Below are positions 1-8,426 of a DNA stretch of 64,000 nt, piece by piece. This stretch comes from Rummeliibacillus pycnus_B (GTDB lineage Bacteria > Bacillota > Bacilli > Bacillales_A > Planococcaceae), in contig NZ_JBCMNM010000012.1 of NCBI RefSeq assembly GCF_050459865.1, positions 1 through 64,000 on the forward strand, read 5' to 3'. The notes below the pieces were generated by a model. It was not told the origin of the DNA, made no database searches, and worked only from the letters and a program-made list of their open reading frames with translations. A program made the position numbers and the translations under genes. Each line of letters begins with the position of its first letter. The first letter of the stretch is position 1.

Positions 1-46
1 TCGCTTTCCCGCAGGAGTCTACGCTGATTCCACTTCAACATAGATA
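1..46. repeat. Right end of a dispersed repeat, cut by window edge
   Basis: The first 19 bases (tcgctttcccgcaggagtc) are identical to the right part of the element near 10.3 kb, and the similarity continues loosely to a shared CATAGATAA. This is therefore the end of a second copy whose left part lies outside the window. A further diverged stretch with similar words (cttcact..., ccacaggagtctcgc) follows within the next 120 bases and may be an older copy. No coding sequence is visible between here and the yclQ terminator. Confidence 0.7.
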
Positions 47-291
47 ACAACACACAAATTTTTATCAAAAATATATTATTCCATTTTGACTTTTCCAGTG
101 CCTTCACTTCGTTCTCTCCGGGTCTTTCTAACTTATTTTTCCACAGGAGTCTCGCAAGTTCTCCCCATTCAACTTTCCATGAAGTTCTGATTAATTCAGT
201 TTATAAACTAACTATACCTAATATACCTTTTTATTATTCTATGAAATAGCACAAAAATGTTGTAAAAAGGAACTTAAATTTAGGTACGAAT

Positions 292-325
292 AAAGGGGCT
301 ATCCATTTATTGGACCGCCCCTTTT
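292..325 (-). terminator. Terminator of the ycl siderophore operon
   Basis: An inverted repeat AAAGGGGC / GCCCCTTT with a 17-base loop lies just after the yclQ stop codon. The uridine tract on the minus-strand side is short (TTTATTC), so it is a moderate terminator. Confidence 0.5.
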
Positions 326-340
326 ATCTTTGTTTAAATT

Positions 341-1321
341 CTATAAAGCTGCTTCTACTTCCTTCGCCATTTCAGCTACAGATTGTAGTCCACCACCAGA
401 TAAGTACCAAACTTCTGGGTTAAGATAAATCATTTTGCCATCTTTATAAGCATTTGTTTTCTTTACGATATCATTTTCAATATCCTTCTTCGCAGATGCT
501 CCTTCAGTAACAACAGAATCACGGTCTACTACGAAGATGATGTCTGGATTTTTTTCTAAAACATATTCATAAGAAACATTTTGTCCATGAGTAGAAACTT
601 CAATCCCTTTATCAACAGCTTTGAAGCCAAATACATCATGAATAAGACCAAAACGTGATGCAGGACCGTAAGCACTGATTTTGCCTTCAGAACCTAGGAT
701 GATTAAAGCTTTTTTATCTAAATCTTTTGTTTCACCTTGCACTTTTGCGATTGTATCATCAACTTTTGCTAATTCATCTTTTACTTGATCTTCTTTACCA
801 AAGATTTGACCAGCTAGTTCCGTATTCTTTTTAAATGAATCCATGTAATGTGTAGTATCTAAACCTACATAAACCGTTGGGGCAATTTTGCTTAGCTCTT
901 CATAAAGGCTTGCTTGACGACCAGAGATGAAAATAACATCCGGAGCCATTGTCGCAAGTTTTTCAAAATCAGGTTCTTTTAAGGCACCCACATTTTCATA
1001 ATCTGAACTTGCGTATTTTTCAAGATATTTTGGGATAGTATCTTGTGGAACACCTGCAATTTTAACACCAAGTGTATCAAGTGTGTCTAGAAAGCCCATA
1101 TCAAAAGAAACGACTTTTTTTGGATTTTTAGGTACTTTTACTTCGTCTTTTACTGAATCTGATGAGCCATCTTCATTTTGAATTCCAAAATCATTTGTTA
1201 CTGTAATTGTTTCTTCTTTTGAACCGGCATTTGAATCCTCTTTACTTGAACCTTTAGGGCCACATGCCCCTAATACAAGAAGCATAGCGAATACTAATGT
1301 TAATAACGACCACTTTTTCAT
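341..1321 (-). CDS. yclQ: Siderophore-binding lipoprotein of an iron ABC importer
   Basis: Extracellular solute-binding lipoprotein that captures a ferric siderophore and delivers it to the permease pair encoded upstream. It has a lipoprotein signal peptide with the lipobox Leu-Gly-Ala-Cys at Cys20, a Ser/Lys/Glu-rich linker, and the periplasmic-binding fold typical of the CeuA/FatB/YclQ group (for example KVVSFDMGFLDTL and FEKLATMAPDVIFI). The 326-residue length suits the family. It is last in a four-gene operon with the same order as Bacillus subtilis yclNOPQ, 16 bases behind the ATPase gene. The yclNOPQ system imports petrobactin-like catecholates. That exact ligand is inferred from gene order and overall similarity. 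Confidence 0.88.
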   Translation of the reverse strand: MKKWSLLTLVFAMLLVLGACGPKGSSKEDSNAGSKEETITVTNDFGIQNEDGSSDSVKDEVKVPKNPKKVVSFDMGFLDTLDTLGVKIAGVPQDTIPKYLEKYASSDYENVGALKEPDFEKLATMAPDVIFISGRQASLYEELSKIAPTVYVGLDTTHYMDSFKKNTELAGQIFGKEDQVKDELAKVDDTIAKVQGETKDLDKKALIILGSEGKISAYGPASRFGLIHDVFGFKAVDKGIEVSTHGQNVSYEYVLEKNPDIIFVVDRDSVVTEGASAKKDIENDIVKKTNAYKDGKMIYLNPEVWYLSGGGLQSVAEMAKEVEAAL

Positions 1322-1337
1322 TTTTTCGTCTCCTTTA

Positions 1338-2099
1338 TTATGAATTAAAATATACGCAGATACGGCAACTATTCATCTCTTGAATAGGAATATCCATATC
1401 ATAAATTTCCTTTAATGATTCAGAATTAATAATTTCATTGGTTGGACCATCTTTTATGACCTTTCCATCTTTTAATGCAACGATGTAGTCCGAATAAACG
1501 GATGCAAAGTTGATATCATGCAAGACAATAACAACCGTTTTGTCTAATTCATCCACAAGCTTACGTAAGATTTTCATAATCTGAACAGAATGCTTCATAT
1601 CTAAGTTATTTAATGGTTCATCCAGCAATATATATTCGGTATCTTGAGCGATTACCATTGCGATAAAGGCTCGTTGGCGTTGACCACCTGATAATTCGTC
1701 TAAGTAATCATGCTGAATATCTTCTAAATTCATATAGTGAATAGCTTCATCGACTTTCTGATTATCTTCATCTGTTAAATGCCCCTGTGAATATGGAAAC
1801 CGTCCAAAAGAAACAAGCTCGCGGATTGTTAAGCGTACATTCATGAAGTTGGATTGTTTTAAAATTGATACGCGTTTTGCAAAATCATTGGATTTTACTT
1901 TCTTTACATCTTTACTATCAAGTAGCACCTCACCAGTGTCTGCATCTAACAAGCGACTTACCATCGATAATAATGTAGATTTACCGGCGCCATTAGGACC
2001 GATAAAGGAAGTAATCTTCCCACGTTGGATATCAACGCTTACTTTATCAACGACGACTTTCTTTCCAAAGAATTTGGATATTTCTTTTACTTGAATCAT
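1338..2099 (-). CDS. yclP: Iron-siderophore ABC transporter ATP-binding protein
   Basis: Cytoplasmic ATPase that powers siderophore import. Walker A is GPNGAGKST near residue 35, the ABC signature LSGGQRQR near residue 137, Walker B YILLDEP near residue 157, and the H-loop histidine is in VIVLHDINFA near residue 195. At 253 residues it is a full-length FecE/CeuD-type subunit. Its start codon overlaps the end of the upstream permease gene (ATGA-type overlap), indicating translational coupling. It shares the Fur-controlled promoter of the operon. Confidence 0.93.
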   Translation of the reverse strand: MIQVKEISKFFGKKVVVDKVSVDIQRGKITSFIGPNGAGKSTLLSMVSRLLDADTGEVLLDSKDVKKVKSNDFAKRVSILKQSNFMNVRLTIRELVSFGRFPYSQGHLTDEDNQKVDEAIHYMNLEDIQHDYLDELSGGQRQRAFIAMVIAQDTEYILLDEPLNNLDMKHSVQIMKILRKLVDELDKTVVIVLHDINFASVYSDYIVALKDGKVIKDGPTNEIINSESLKEIYDMDIPIQEMNSCRICVYFNS

Positions 2100-3046
2100 G
2101 CAGATCGACTCTCCCTTAATAATAAGTAAATAAAGTAGATACCACCGATGAAATTGACGATAACACTTAATGTTGTTGAAAAAGTAAATACTCGTTCAAC
2201 AATCCATTGACCACCGATTAATGCAACTAGACTTATAAGAGCTGCACCCGTGATTAACACAGAATGTTTGTATGTTTTGAAAAATTGATAAGACAGGTTA
2301 GCTACGATTAATCCAAAGAATGTAATCGGTCCAACCAATGCCGTTGAAACTGCAATTAACACTGTCGATATGATAAGCATACGTTTTACCACCTTATCGT
2401 ACGGAACGCCTAAGTTAATAGCTGTTTCACGACCAAGTGATAAGACATCTAATTGATTTACCATACGCCAACCAAATACCATAACAATGATGACGATTAC
2501 TAATGCAAACCATACTAAATCGCCATTCACATTATTAAAACTTGCGAACATCTTATCTTGCACTCGAGCAAACTCATTAGGGTCTATTAGAACTTGCATG
2601 AAAGTAGTAATACTTCCTAAAAAAGTCCCCACAATAATGCCGACTAAAAGTAAAAAGTAAATCGGACGGCCCCCTGAGCGAAATAAAAACTGATAGAGCA
2701 ATAAAGCAAAGCCAATCATTACAACTACGGAAATAATGAAATTCACTTGTGCATTCATAATCGCAATATGGCTAGATCCGAGGAAGAAGATGATGACCGT
2801 TTGCAGTAACAAATACAACGAATCTAATCCCATAATACTTGGGGTTAAAATGCGATTATGTGTGATTGTTTGGAAAATAACAGTTGAATAAGCAATGGAA
2901 ACACCGGTTAATACCATCGCAATCACCTTAATTGCACGCCGAGGCAATATGTAGTCATAATTACCATTTAAACCTTGAAATAGATATAAACTACAAAACA
3001 TAGTAGCAAGAATCACTAGTATGAGCATTTTCATACTGTTACGCAT
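2096..3046 (-). CDS. yclO: Iron-siderophore ABC transporter permease (second subunit)
   Basis: FecCD-family integral membrane permease with about nine hydrophobic segments. It forms a heterodimeric channel with the permease encoded just upstream. A longer reading frame extends 13 codons further, but the ATG chosen here (MRNSMKML) is preceded by TAGGGGGAA at correct spacing and overlaps the yclN stop by only 8 bases, so I prefer it. Late in the protein the sequence GPITFFGLIVANL is the conserved loop that contacts the ATPase. Family and operon position match yclO; the substrate is inferred. Confidence 0.9.
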   Translation of the reverse strand: MRNSMKMLILVILATMFCSLYLFQGLNGNYDYILPRRAIKVIAMVLTGVSIAYSTVIFQTITHNRILTPSIMGLDSLYLLLQTVIIFFLGSSHIAIMNAQVNFIISVVVMIGFALLLYQFLFRSGGRPIYFLLLVGIIVGTFLGSITTFMQVLIDPNEFARVQDKMFASFNNVNGDLVWFALVIVIIVMVFGWRMVNQLDVLSLGRETAINLGVPYDKVVKRMLIISTVLIAVSTALVGPITFFGLIVANLSYQFFKTYKHSVLITGAALISLVALIGGQWIVERVFTFSTTLSVIVNFIGGIYFIYLLLRESRSA

Positions 3047-3989
3047 ATGCTTTCCCCCTAAACAACAAGAATAGGAAGACCGCACTGCCGATGACGCCTA
3101 CCATTAAGCTAATCGAAATTTCATATGGATAAATCAACACACGACCTAAAATATCGCATATTAATAGGAAGATTGCTCCTAGCAATGCGGTATGTGGTAA
3201 AGTCTTTTGTAAATGATCTCCTTTAAAAATGGAAACGATGTTCGGGATGATCAAACCTAAAAATGGAATCATGCCCACTGTAAGTACAACAGTAGTAGTC
3301 ACTAAAGCAACGAGGATCAAACCAAAATTCACGATACGCTTATAAGCTAGCCCTAAGTTCTTTGCAAAATCTTCTCCCATTCCAGCAACCGTAAACCGAT
3401 TTGCATAGAGATAAGCAATAATTAATACTGGAACACTAATATAAAGCAATTCATAGCGCCCCTTCATAATCATTGAAAAATCCCCTTGCAGCCAAGTTGA
3501 TATATTCTGAATGACATTCGACTTATATGCGAAGAACGTTGTAATAGAAGATAAAATATTTCCAAACATCATCCCAACTAGTGGAATAAAGATTGCGTCC
3601 TTAAATTTAATACGACCCAAAATTTGCATAAATAATAATGTGCCGGCTAATGCAAATACAAATGATACGGCCATTTTTTCCAACATCGAAGCGTTTGCAA
3701 ATAACAGCATCGATACAAGAATTCCTAAACGAGTGGCATCTAATGTTCCAGCCGTTGTAGGTGACACAAACTTATTGCGGCTTAAGCTTTGCATGATTAA
3801 GCCCGCAATGCTCATACCAAACCCTGCTAAGATAATCGCGATTAACCTTGGTACACGACTAATAAGGAAGATTTGTGTTTTCTCCGAATGAATATTGAGT
3901 AAATCCTTTGGTGATATATCCGTTACCCCTACGAAGAGAGATACGATTGATAAGACAACAAGCGCTAAAAATAAATATCGTTTCTTCAT
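3039..3989 (-). CDS. yclN: Iron-siderophore ABC transporter permease (first subunit)
   Basis: FecCD-family permease of 316 residues, first gene of the siderophore import operon. It has about nine membrane helices, an early FecCD hallmark (RVPRLIAIILAGFGMSIAG, residues about 45-63) and the ATPase-coupling loop GMIPFLGLIIPNI near residue 240. The start follows GGGGATTGTT. Two or three Fur boxes lie directly upstream, so transcription should be switched on by iron starvation. With the next three genes it forms a complete importer: two permeases, an ATPase and a binding lipoprotein. Confidence 0.9.
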   Translation of the reverse strand: MKKRYLFLALVVLSIVSLFVGVTDISPKDLLNIHSEKTQIFLISRVPRLIAIILAGFGMSIAGLIMQSLSRNKFVSPTTAGTLDATRLGILVSMLLFANASMLEKMAVSFVFALAGTLLFMQILGRIKFKDAIFIPLVGMMFGNILSSITTFFAYKSNVIQNISTWLQGDFSMIMKGRYELLYISVPVLIIAYLYANRFTVAGMGEDFAKNLGLAYKRIVNFGLILVALVTTTVVLTVGMIPFLGLIIPNIVSIFKGDHLQKTLPHTALLGAIFLLICDILGRVLIYPYEISISLMVGVIGSAVFLFLLFRGKAYA

Positions 3990-4028
3990 AACAATCCCCG
4001 ACTTTTTTCCATTTTGTAAGTTGTTTCT

Positions 4029-4049
4029 TGAAAATGAAAATCATTATCA
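4029..4049 (-). promoter_or_regulatory. Overlapping Fur boxes, downstream cluster
   Basis: TGAAAATCATTATCA matches the Bacillus 7-1-7 Fur consensus TGATAATNATTATCA at all but one defined position. A second 7-1-7 unit overlaps it by 6-base offset. The site lies just after the expected transcription start of the ycl operon. Confidence 0.75.
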
Positions 4050-4066
4050 TTTAACTCACAATATTT

Positions 4067-4117
4067 ATTATATCATCTTGATAATCATTTTCAATGATTA
4101 ATTGAAAATGATTATCA
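4067..4117 (-). promoter_or_regulatory. Promoter of the ycl operon with two more Fur boxes
   Basis: On the minus strand a -35 TTGAAA and a perfect -10 TATAAT are separated by 16 bases. TGATAATCATTTTCA covers the -35 and part of the spacer, and TGAAAATGATTATCA lies just upstream. Each differs from the 7-1-7 Fur consensus at one position. Iron-loaded Fur would therefore block polymerase from both sides of the start. Confidence 0.8.
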
Positions 4118-4296
4118 AATAAGTGACGGATTACCAAAAAACGCCTATAATTACTCATTTTCTGCGTTTCCTGATTCTCATTTAGCATTTATAAAATAGG
4201 CGCTGTTAAATATGATTGGGCTAGTTGAAAGGAATCTATATTGCGCTGGCACTGCGAATACAATTAATTAACGGTGTCCATTAACATAGTCTTTGA

Positions 4297-4352
4297 AATA
4301 AAAAAGACCCGTCCCACAAAATCGGCATAACCGACTTTGATAGGACAGGTCC
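4297..4352 (-). terminator. Terminator of dtpT
   Basis: A GC-containing hairpin on the minus strand (GACCTGTCCTAT... pairing with ...GTGGGACGGGTC), including an inner AAGTCGG/CCGATTT stem, is followed by TCTTTTTTATTTC. Confidence 0.85.
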
Positions 4353-4367
4353 TGTATAAAATTAATT

Positions 4368-5855
4368 TTATCTAAGGGTACCCATTTTCTTAGAAATCCA
4401 AGGGCTTAGTAATAACATGATAAAGAATAGTACTATAGAAGCTCCACCAAGATAACCAAAGTATTGAACTTCAGAAATTTCCGCAAATAGTTTTGCAAAT
4501 TGAGCGTTAAGTGCTTGAGCTGCAGTACTAGCTAAGAACCAAAGTGACATGGTTTGTGCAGCAAATGCAGCTGGAGCTAATTTCGTTGTTGCTGATAAGC
4601 CCACTGGTGACATCAGTAATTCACCAACTACTACTAGGAAGAATGAAAGAACAATCCACCAAGGGCTAATTAATTCTTTACCACCAGAAGATATTGCAGG
4701 GATAATCATGATTAAGAATGATAAACCAGCAAATAATAGTGATAATGAAAATTTAATTGGTGTAGATGGCTGACGATTGCCCAATTTAACCCAAATCCAA
4801 GCAAAGATTGGAGCCATTGTAATGATAAATAATGGGTTTAATGATTGGAACCAAGAAGCTGGAATTGTAAATGATCCAACTGTTAAATCAGTACGTTCAG
4901 CTACATAAGTAGCAAGAATAGTTGAGCCTTGTTCTTGAATAATCCAGAACATTGTACCCGTAATAAATAAAGGGATATATGCAAGAAGATGTGACTTCTC
5001 TTCTTTTTTTGTTTTTTTACTAGTGAACATCCAAGTAAATACTGCGATTGGTGCTAATAAACCGATTACTGTAAAGAAGTTAACAGCCCCATCAATTGAT
5101 AAGTTACCGGTCATTGCTGCAATTAAAACTAATACCGCTACTACAATAACTGCTACAATCAATTTTTTAAGAATGCTACTACGTTCTTTAGCATTTAATG
5201 GGTTTTTAGGTTCTACACCCGCAAGACCCAATTTTTGTTTTTGGTTAAGAGTGAACATAAATAACCCAATAGCCATACCAATTGCCGCAATACCAAAACC
5301 TACATGATAGTTATAATTTTCTTTTACGGCACCTACAACTAATGGAGAGATGAACGCACCTGCGTTGATACCCATATAGAAGATGTTGAAGCCTGCATCA
5401 CGACGGTTATCACCATCTGCGTAAATATCACCAACAACTGATGATACGTTTGGTTTTAATAAACCAGTACCAATAATAATAAATACCATTGAAGTAAATA
5501 AGAATGGTAGGCCACCAGGAATTGCTAAGCAGATATGACCAGCCATAATTAAAATACCGCCCCAGAAGATTGTTCTTCTAGTACCTAAAATACGGTCAGC
5601 AATCCATGCCCCGATAATACCTGACATATATACTAATGATCCATAAATTGCCATAATTGAAGCGGCTGTAGTTTTATCTAACCCCAAACCACCATTTTGT
5701 ACTGTATCGTACATGAAATATATTAGGATTGCCTTCATACCATAATATGAGAAACGTTCCCAGAATTCTGTAAAGAACAAACTAAACAAACCCTTTGGAT
5801 GTCCGAAGAACCCTGTTTGGGGAACCGACTTGACGATTTCTTCTTTAGTTGCCAT
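4368..5855 (-). CDS. dtpT: POT-family proton-coupled di/tripeptide transporter
   Basis: Proton-driven importer of di- and tripeptides in the cytoplasmic membrane, POT/PTR2 family. The protein has 495 residues and about 12-14 membrane helices. The family marker FFTEFWERFSYYGMKAIL (residues about 25-42, containing the ExxER-type motif) and the second PTR2 signature FNIFYMGINAGAFISPLVVG (about 155-175) are both present. I chose the ATG after AGAAGGAGAG. The longer frame with 15 extra codons has no ribosome-binding site. It is monocistronic, with a perfect consensus promoter and a CodY-like palindrome upstream and a strong terminator downstream. Control by amino-acid supply is therefore likely. 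Confidence 0.92.
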   Translation of the reverse strand: MATKEEIVKSVPQTGFFGHPKGLFSLFFTEFWERFSYYGMKAILIYFMYDTVQNGGLGLDKTTAASIMAIYGSLVYMSGIIGAWIADRILGTRRTIFWGGILIMAGHICLAIPGGLPFLFTSMVFIIIGTGLLKPNVSSVVGDIYADGDNRRDAGFNIFYMGINAGAFISPLVVGAVKENYNYHVGFGIAAIGMAIGLFMFTLNQKQKLGLAGVEPKNPLNAKERSSILKKLIVAVIVVAVLVLIAAMTGNLSIDGAVNFFTVIGLLAPIAVFTWMFTSKKTKKEEKSHLLAYIPLFITGTMFWIIQEQGSTILATYVAERTDLTVGSFTIPASWFQSLNPLFIITMAPIFAWIWVKLGNRQPSTPIKFSLSLLFAGLSFLIMIIPAISSGGKELISPWWIVLSFFLVVVGELLMSPVGLSATTKLAPAAFAAQTMSLWFLASTAAQALNAQFAKLFAEISEVQYFGYLGGASIVLFFIMLLLSPWISKKMGTLR

Positions 5856-5944
5856 AAAAACTCTCCTTCTTTCAATATAAAAAATAGTCTTACAATTCAA
5901 ACTATAAAGTTTATAACTTCGTAAATTTAGTGAAGATGTTGTCC

Positions 5945-5973
5945 ATTATACACGCACATTTGTGTCATGTCAA
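5945..5973 (-). promoter_or_regulatory. Consensus SigA promoter of dtpT
   Basis: The minus strand carries TTGACA, a 17-base spacer and TATAAT, identical to the vegetative consensus at all twelve positions, about 90 bases upstream of the dtpT start. Confidence 0.85.
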
Positions 5974-5975
5974 AA

Positions 5976-5996
5976 AATTTTCTGATATAGAAAATT
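5976..5996. promoter_or_regulatory. CodY-like palindrome upstream of dtpT -35
   Basis: AATTTTC and GAAAATT are the two halves of the CodY box AATTTTCWGAAAATT, but they are separated by seven bases (TGATATA) instead of one. It sits three bases upstream of the -35 element. It could be two overlapping weak CodY sites or an unrelated palindrome. Confidence 0.4.
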
Positions 5997-6231
5997 GTTT
6001 ATTTTTTGATTATTAAGACAATTAGAAACCTTTTTACAGCAACGAATATACGTTATACTATAATCAGAAAATTACAATATTTCAGTTCATTGAAAAATCA
6101 ACCTGAAAAGTATGTCCTTTCCAAAAATACATATGGTTCCTTTATTAAGTTACAAATGCTAGATTTTCAAGTAAAGAAAAAAGCGAATGACGCTCGTCCA
6201 AACCCAAAAATTATTGGATAAATTGAAAACA
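5997..6231. other. Gene-free AT-rich spacer
   Basis: Between the dtpT promoter and the hflX terminator I see no convincing gene. A 71-codon frame exists on the plus strand, but it starts at TTG with no ribosome-binding site and its translation shows no recognisable domain. Confidence 0.5.
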
Positions 6232-6263
6232 AATAAAAAAGGAAGATGAATTTTATCATCTCC
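6232..6263 (-). terminator. Terminator of hflX
   Basis: On the minus strand GGGAGATGA and TCATCTTCC pair around a short loop and are followed by TTTTTTATTTG. Confidence 0.85.
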
Positions 6264-6264
6264 C

Positions 6265-7533
6265 CTAGTTTACCCGAAACTCTCTAAATTTTTGCGCAGT
6301 TGATTCATGAACTTCAACTTTTAATATAGTACCCTTTTCATCATAAGATGTTTCAAATATATGAGCTGACTCATTCATATAAGAAACTATATCTCCTCGT
6401 TCAAAAGGTATACAAAATGTACACGTTACATAATCCGAGAAAATGTGTTGACGAATTAATTGTAGTAATTCATCAAGTCCAGCTCCTTCTTTTGCTGACA
6501 TCCAAATTTGATTGTTATTTACATAAGGATAAGCAAGATTAGCTAAATCCGCTTTGTTAAATACACAAACAGTCGGAATATCTTCAACACCAACTTCTTG
6601 CAAAGTAGTATTTGTAACTTCCATCATATATTGATTTTCTGCATTGGATGCATCCACTACATGCAACAGCAAATCAGCATCTCTTGCCTCTTCCAATGTA
6701 GAACGGAACGCTTTAACTAAATGGTGAGGAAGTTTACTAACAAAACCAACTGTGTCTGTTAACAGAAAGCTCTTATTGTCAGGTAAGGTAATTTGTCTTA
6801 CTGACGTTTCGAGTGTTGCAAATAGCATATCCTTTTCAAAAACTTGTTTATGTTCTTGTTGATCGATTTTATTTAACAGTTGATTCATAATTGTTGATTT
6901 GCCTGCATTTGTATAACCTACAATTGAAACAATTGGAATTTCACTTTTACGACGCTGTTTTCGTTGAGTTTCACGTTGTTCTTTTACATGCTCTAGCTCT
7001 TTATTGAGTTTTGAGATTTGTTCTTCAATTTTCCGGCGATCCAGTTCGAGTTTTGTTTCACCAGCACCACGGTTTTTAAACCCACCACCAGTACCACCAC
7101 CTTGACGACTTAAGGAATCTCGAAGCCCTACTAATCGTGGTAGCATATATTGCAATTGAGCTAATTCTACTTGCATTTGCGCTTCTTTTGATTTTGCTCG
7201 TCTGGCAAAAATATCTAGAATGAGCATAGTTCGGTCAATAACTTTACACTCTAAATCTCTTTCTAAATTACGAATTTGTGATGGTGATAATTCATCATCG
7301 AATATTACCAAATTTGCGTCTGCTGCATCATAGAAATTTTTTATTTCCTCGGTTTTGCCTGTACCGACATAGTGCGAAGGATTTATACGTTCTAAATTTT
7401 GGGTTACAACACCAACCACTTCTACGTTTAGCGCTTCAGCCAAATTTCCTAGTTCTTCTATTGAATAGTCAAAGTGTAAATCATTACGTAAATTAACCCC
7501 AACTAATATTGCTTTCTCAATGAATATATCCAA
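6265..7533 (-). CDS. hflX: GTPase HflX, ribosome-associated
   Basis: Cytoplasmic GTPase that binds the 50S subunit and rescues or splits stalled ribosomes under stress. The N-terminal HflX domain contains the Gly-rich linker RQGGGTGGGFKNRGAGET. The G domain has P-loop GYTNAGKST near residue 205, DTVGF (G3) near 260 and NKAD (G4) near 330, with a short C-terminal domain. A longer frame begins at an ATG 11 codons upstream, but the GAAGGAGG ribosome-binding site lies inside it, 7 bases before a TTG. The protein very probably starts at that TTG (422 residues). It is monocistronic, bracketed by two terminators. Confidence 0.93.
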   Translation of the reverse strand: MDIFIEKAILVGVNLRNDLHFDYSIEELGNLAEALNVEVVGVVTQNLERINPSHYVGTGKTEEIKNFYDAADANLVIFDDELSPSQIRNLERDLECKVIDRTMLILDIFARRAKSKEAQMQVELAQLQYMLPRLVGLRDSLSRQGGGTGGGFKNRGAGETKLELDRRKIEEQISKLNKELEHVKEQRETQRKQRRKSEIPIVSIVGYTNAGKSTIMNQLLNKIDQQEHKQVFEKDMLFATLETSVRQITLPDNKSFLLTDTVGFVSKLPHHLVKAFRSTLEEARDADLLLHVVDASNAENQYMMEVTNTTLQEVGVEDIPTVCVFNKADLANLAYPYVNNNQIWMSAKEGAGLDELLQLIRQHIFSDYVTCTFCIPFERGDIVSYMNESAHIFETSYDEKGTILKVEVHESTAQKFREFRVN

Positions 7534-7563
7534 TAATGATCCTCCTTCACAAATCATGCAGAA

Positions 7564-7613
7564 CAATTAAAAAAGAAGAGCCGAGCAGATTCCCTTTTCT
7601 ACTCTCCTCTTCC
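7564..7613 (-). terminator. Terminator between the VOC gene and hflX
   Basis: Minus-strand hairpin: AAGAG-GA-GAGTAG pairs with CTGCTC-GG-CTCTT and is followed by CTTTTTTAAT. It ends the upstream VOC-protein transcript. Confidence 0.75.
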
Positions 7614-7666
7614 TGTCATTCCTATTTATAAGTTATGTCCATCCTAACACAAGAAATGTCAAAAAC

Positions 7667-8359
7667 TCAAACTTTCACAATATCGATAGTTTGAAGGCGT
7701 TCTTTTCCTTCTTGCAATTGTTGAAATTCAAAAGTTGCATTGGCTAGTTTTAATGTATTTCCTTTAGCAGGTAAGGATAGTAGCCGTGACCACTGTATTA
7801 ATTTTCTTTCTACATCTTTTACACGGAAAATACAGCGTTCTATTTGTATTTCTTCATTTACTTGCTGGATTGTACCGTCAGCTTTTAGCATGTCATATCT
7901 TTCATCTAAAGGCTGTTCCCATTCTATAAAAAAAGGATAAGGCAAGGAATCATCTAGTTTTTGCTCAATGAATAACATTTTCCATCTAATAACTTTACCG
8001 TCTGCTGTTTTTCTTTCAGCAGGTAAAATGCCACTCGTTCGATAACCTAGCTTTTTGAAATAAAGATTTTTCCTTTTTAAATCATCTGATCTTAAACATA
8101 ATGAGTAAAATCCATCCCCATCATCAATATCATAAAGTAATTGTTTTACAAGTGGTTGATTTGTCACCTTTGCAACATCTTCATTCTCCACTGCTAACCA
8201 CTCAATATAACTATTTTTTGTATATAGTAATGCATTATACGTTCCCCATTGTAAATGTTGCCCACCAATAACTGGATGAATTCCTTCTATTATAACTTGC
8301 TGTGCAATCTGAGCTGGACTTTTCGTTGTAAAATATACAACATGATCTAATTCGAACAT
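7667..8359 (-). CDS. VOC-superfamily (glyoxalase-like) protein
   Basis: Probable metal-binding or ligand-binding protein of the vicinal-oxygen-chelate superfamily, resembling the Glyoxalase_3-like single-chain group. The opening MFELDHVVYF is the standard first strand with a conserved histidine. An acidic strand-helix repeat follows and a second beta-rich half runs from about residue 115. The 230-residue length matches that group. The start is preceded by AGGGGTGG. It stands alone between two terminators, so context gives no pathway. The catalytic function is unknown to me. Confidence 0.7.
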   Translation of the reverse strand: MFELDHVVYFTTKSPAQIAQQVIIEGIHPVIGGQHLQWGTYNALLYTKNSYIEWLAVENEDVAKVTNQPLVKQLLYDIDDGDGFYSLCLRSDDLKRKNLYFKKLGYRTSGILPAERKTADGKVIRWKMLFIEQKLDDSLPYPFFIEWEQPLDERYDMLKADGTIQQVNEEIQIERCIFRVKDVERKLIQWSRLLSLPAKGNTLKLANATFEFQQLQEGKERLQTIDIVKV

Positions 8360-8376
8360 TTATTACCACCCCTTAG

Positions 8377-8417
8377 AAAAAATCGGCCTGTAGCCGCATT
8401 TATTGCAAACTACAGGC
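8377..8417 (-). terminator. Terminator of putP
   Basis: Perfect 8-bp stem GCCTGTAG / CTACAGGC, read on the minus strand and followed by CGATTTTTTC. Confidence 0.8.
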
Positions 8418-8426
8418 ATGACTTCT

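Noticed and set aside
6006..6221. 71-codon plus-strand frame between dtpT and hflX
   Set aside because: TTG start without ribosome-binding site, no recognisable domain, low-complexity AT-rich codons; likely chance.
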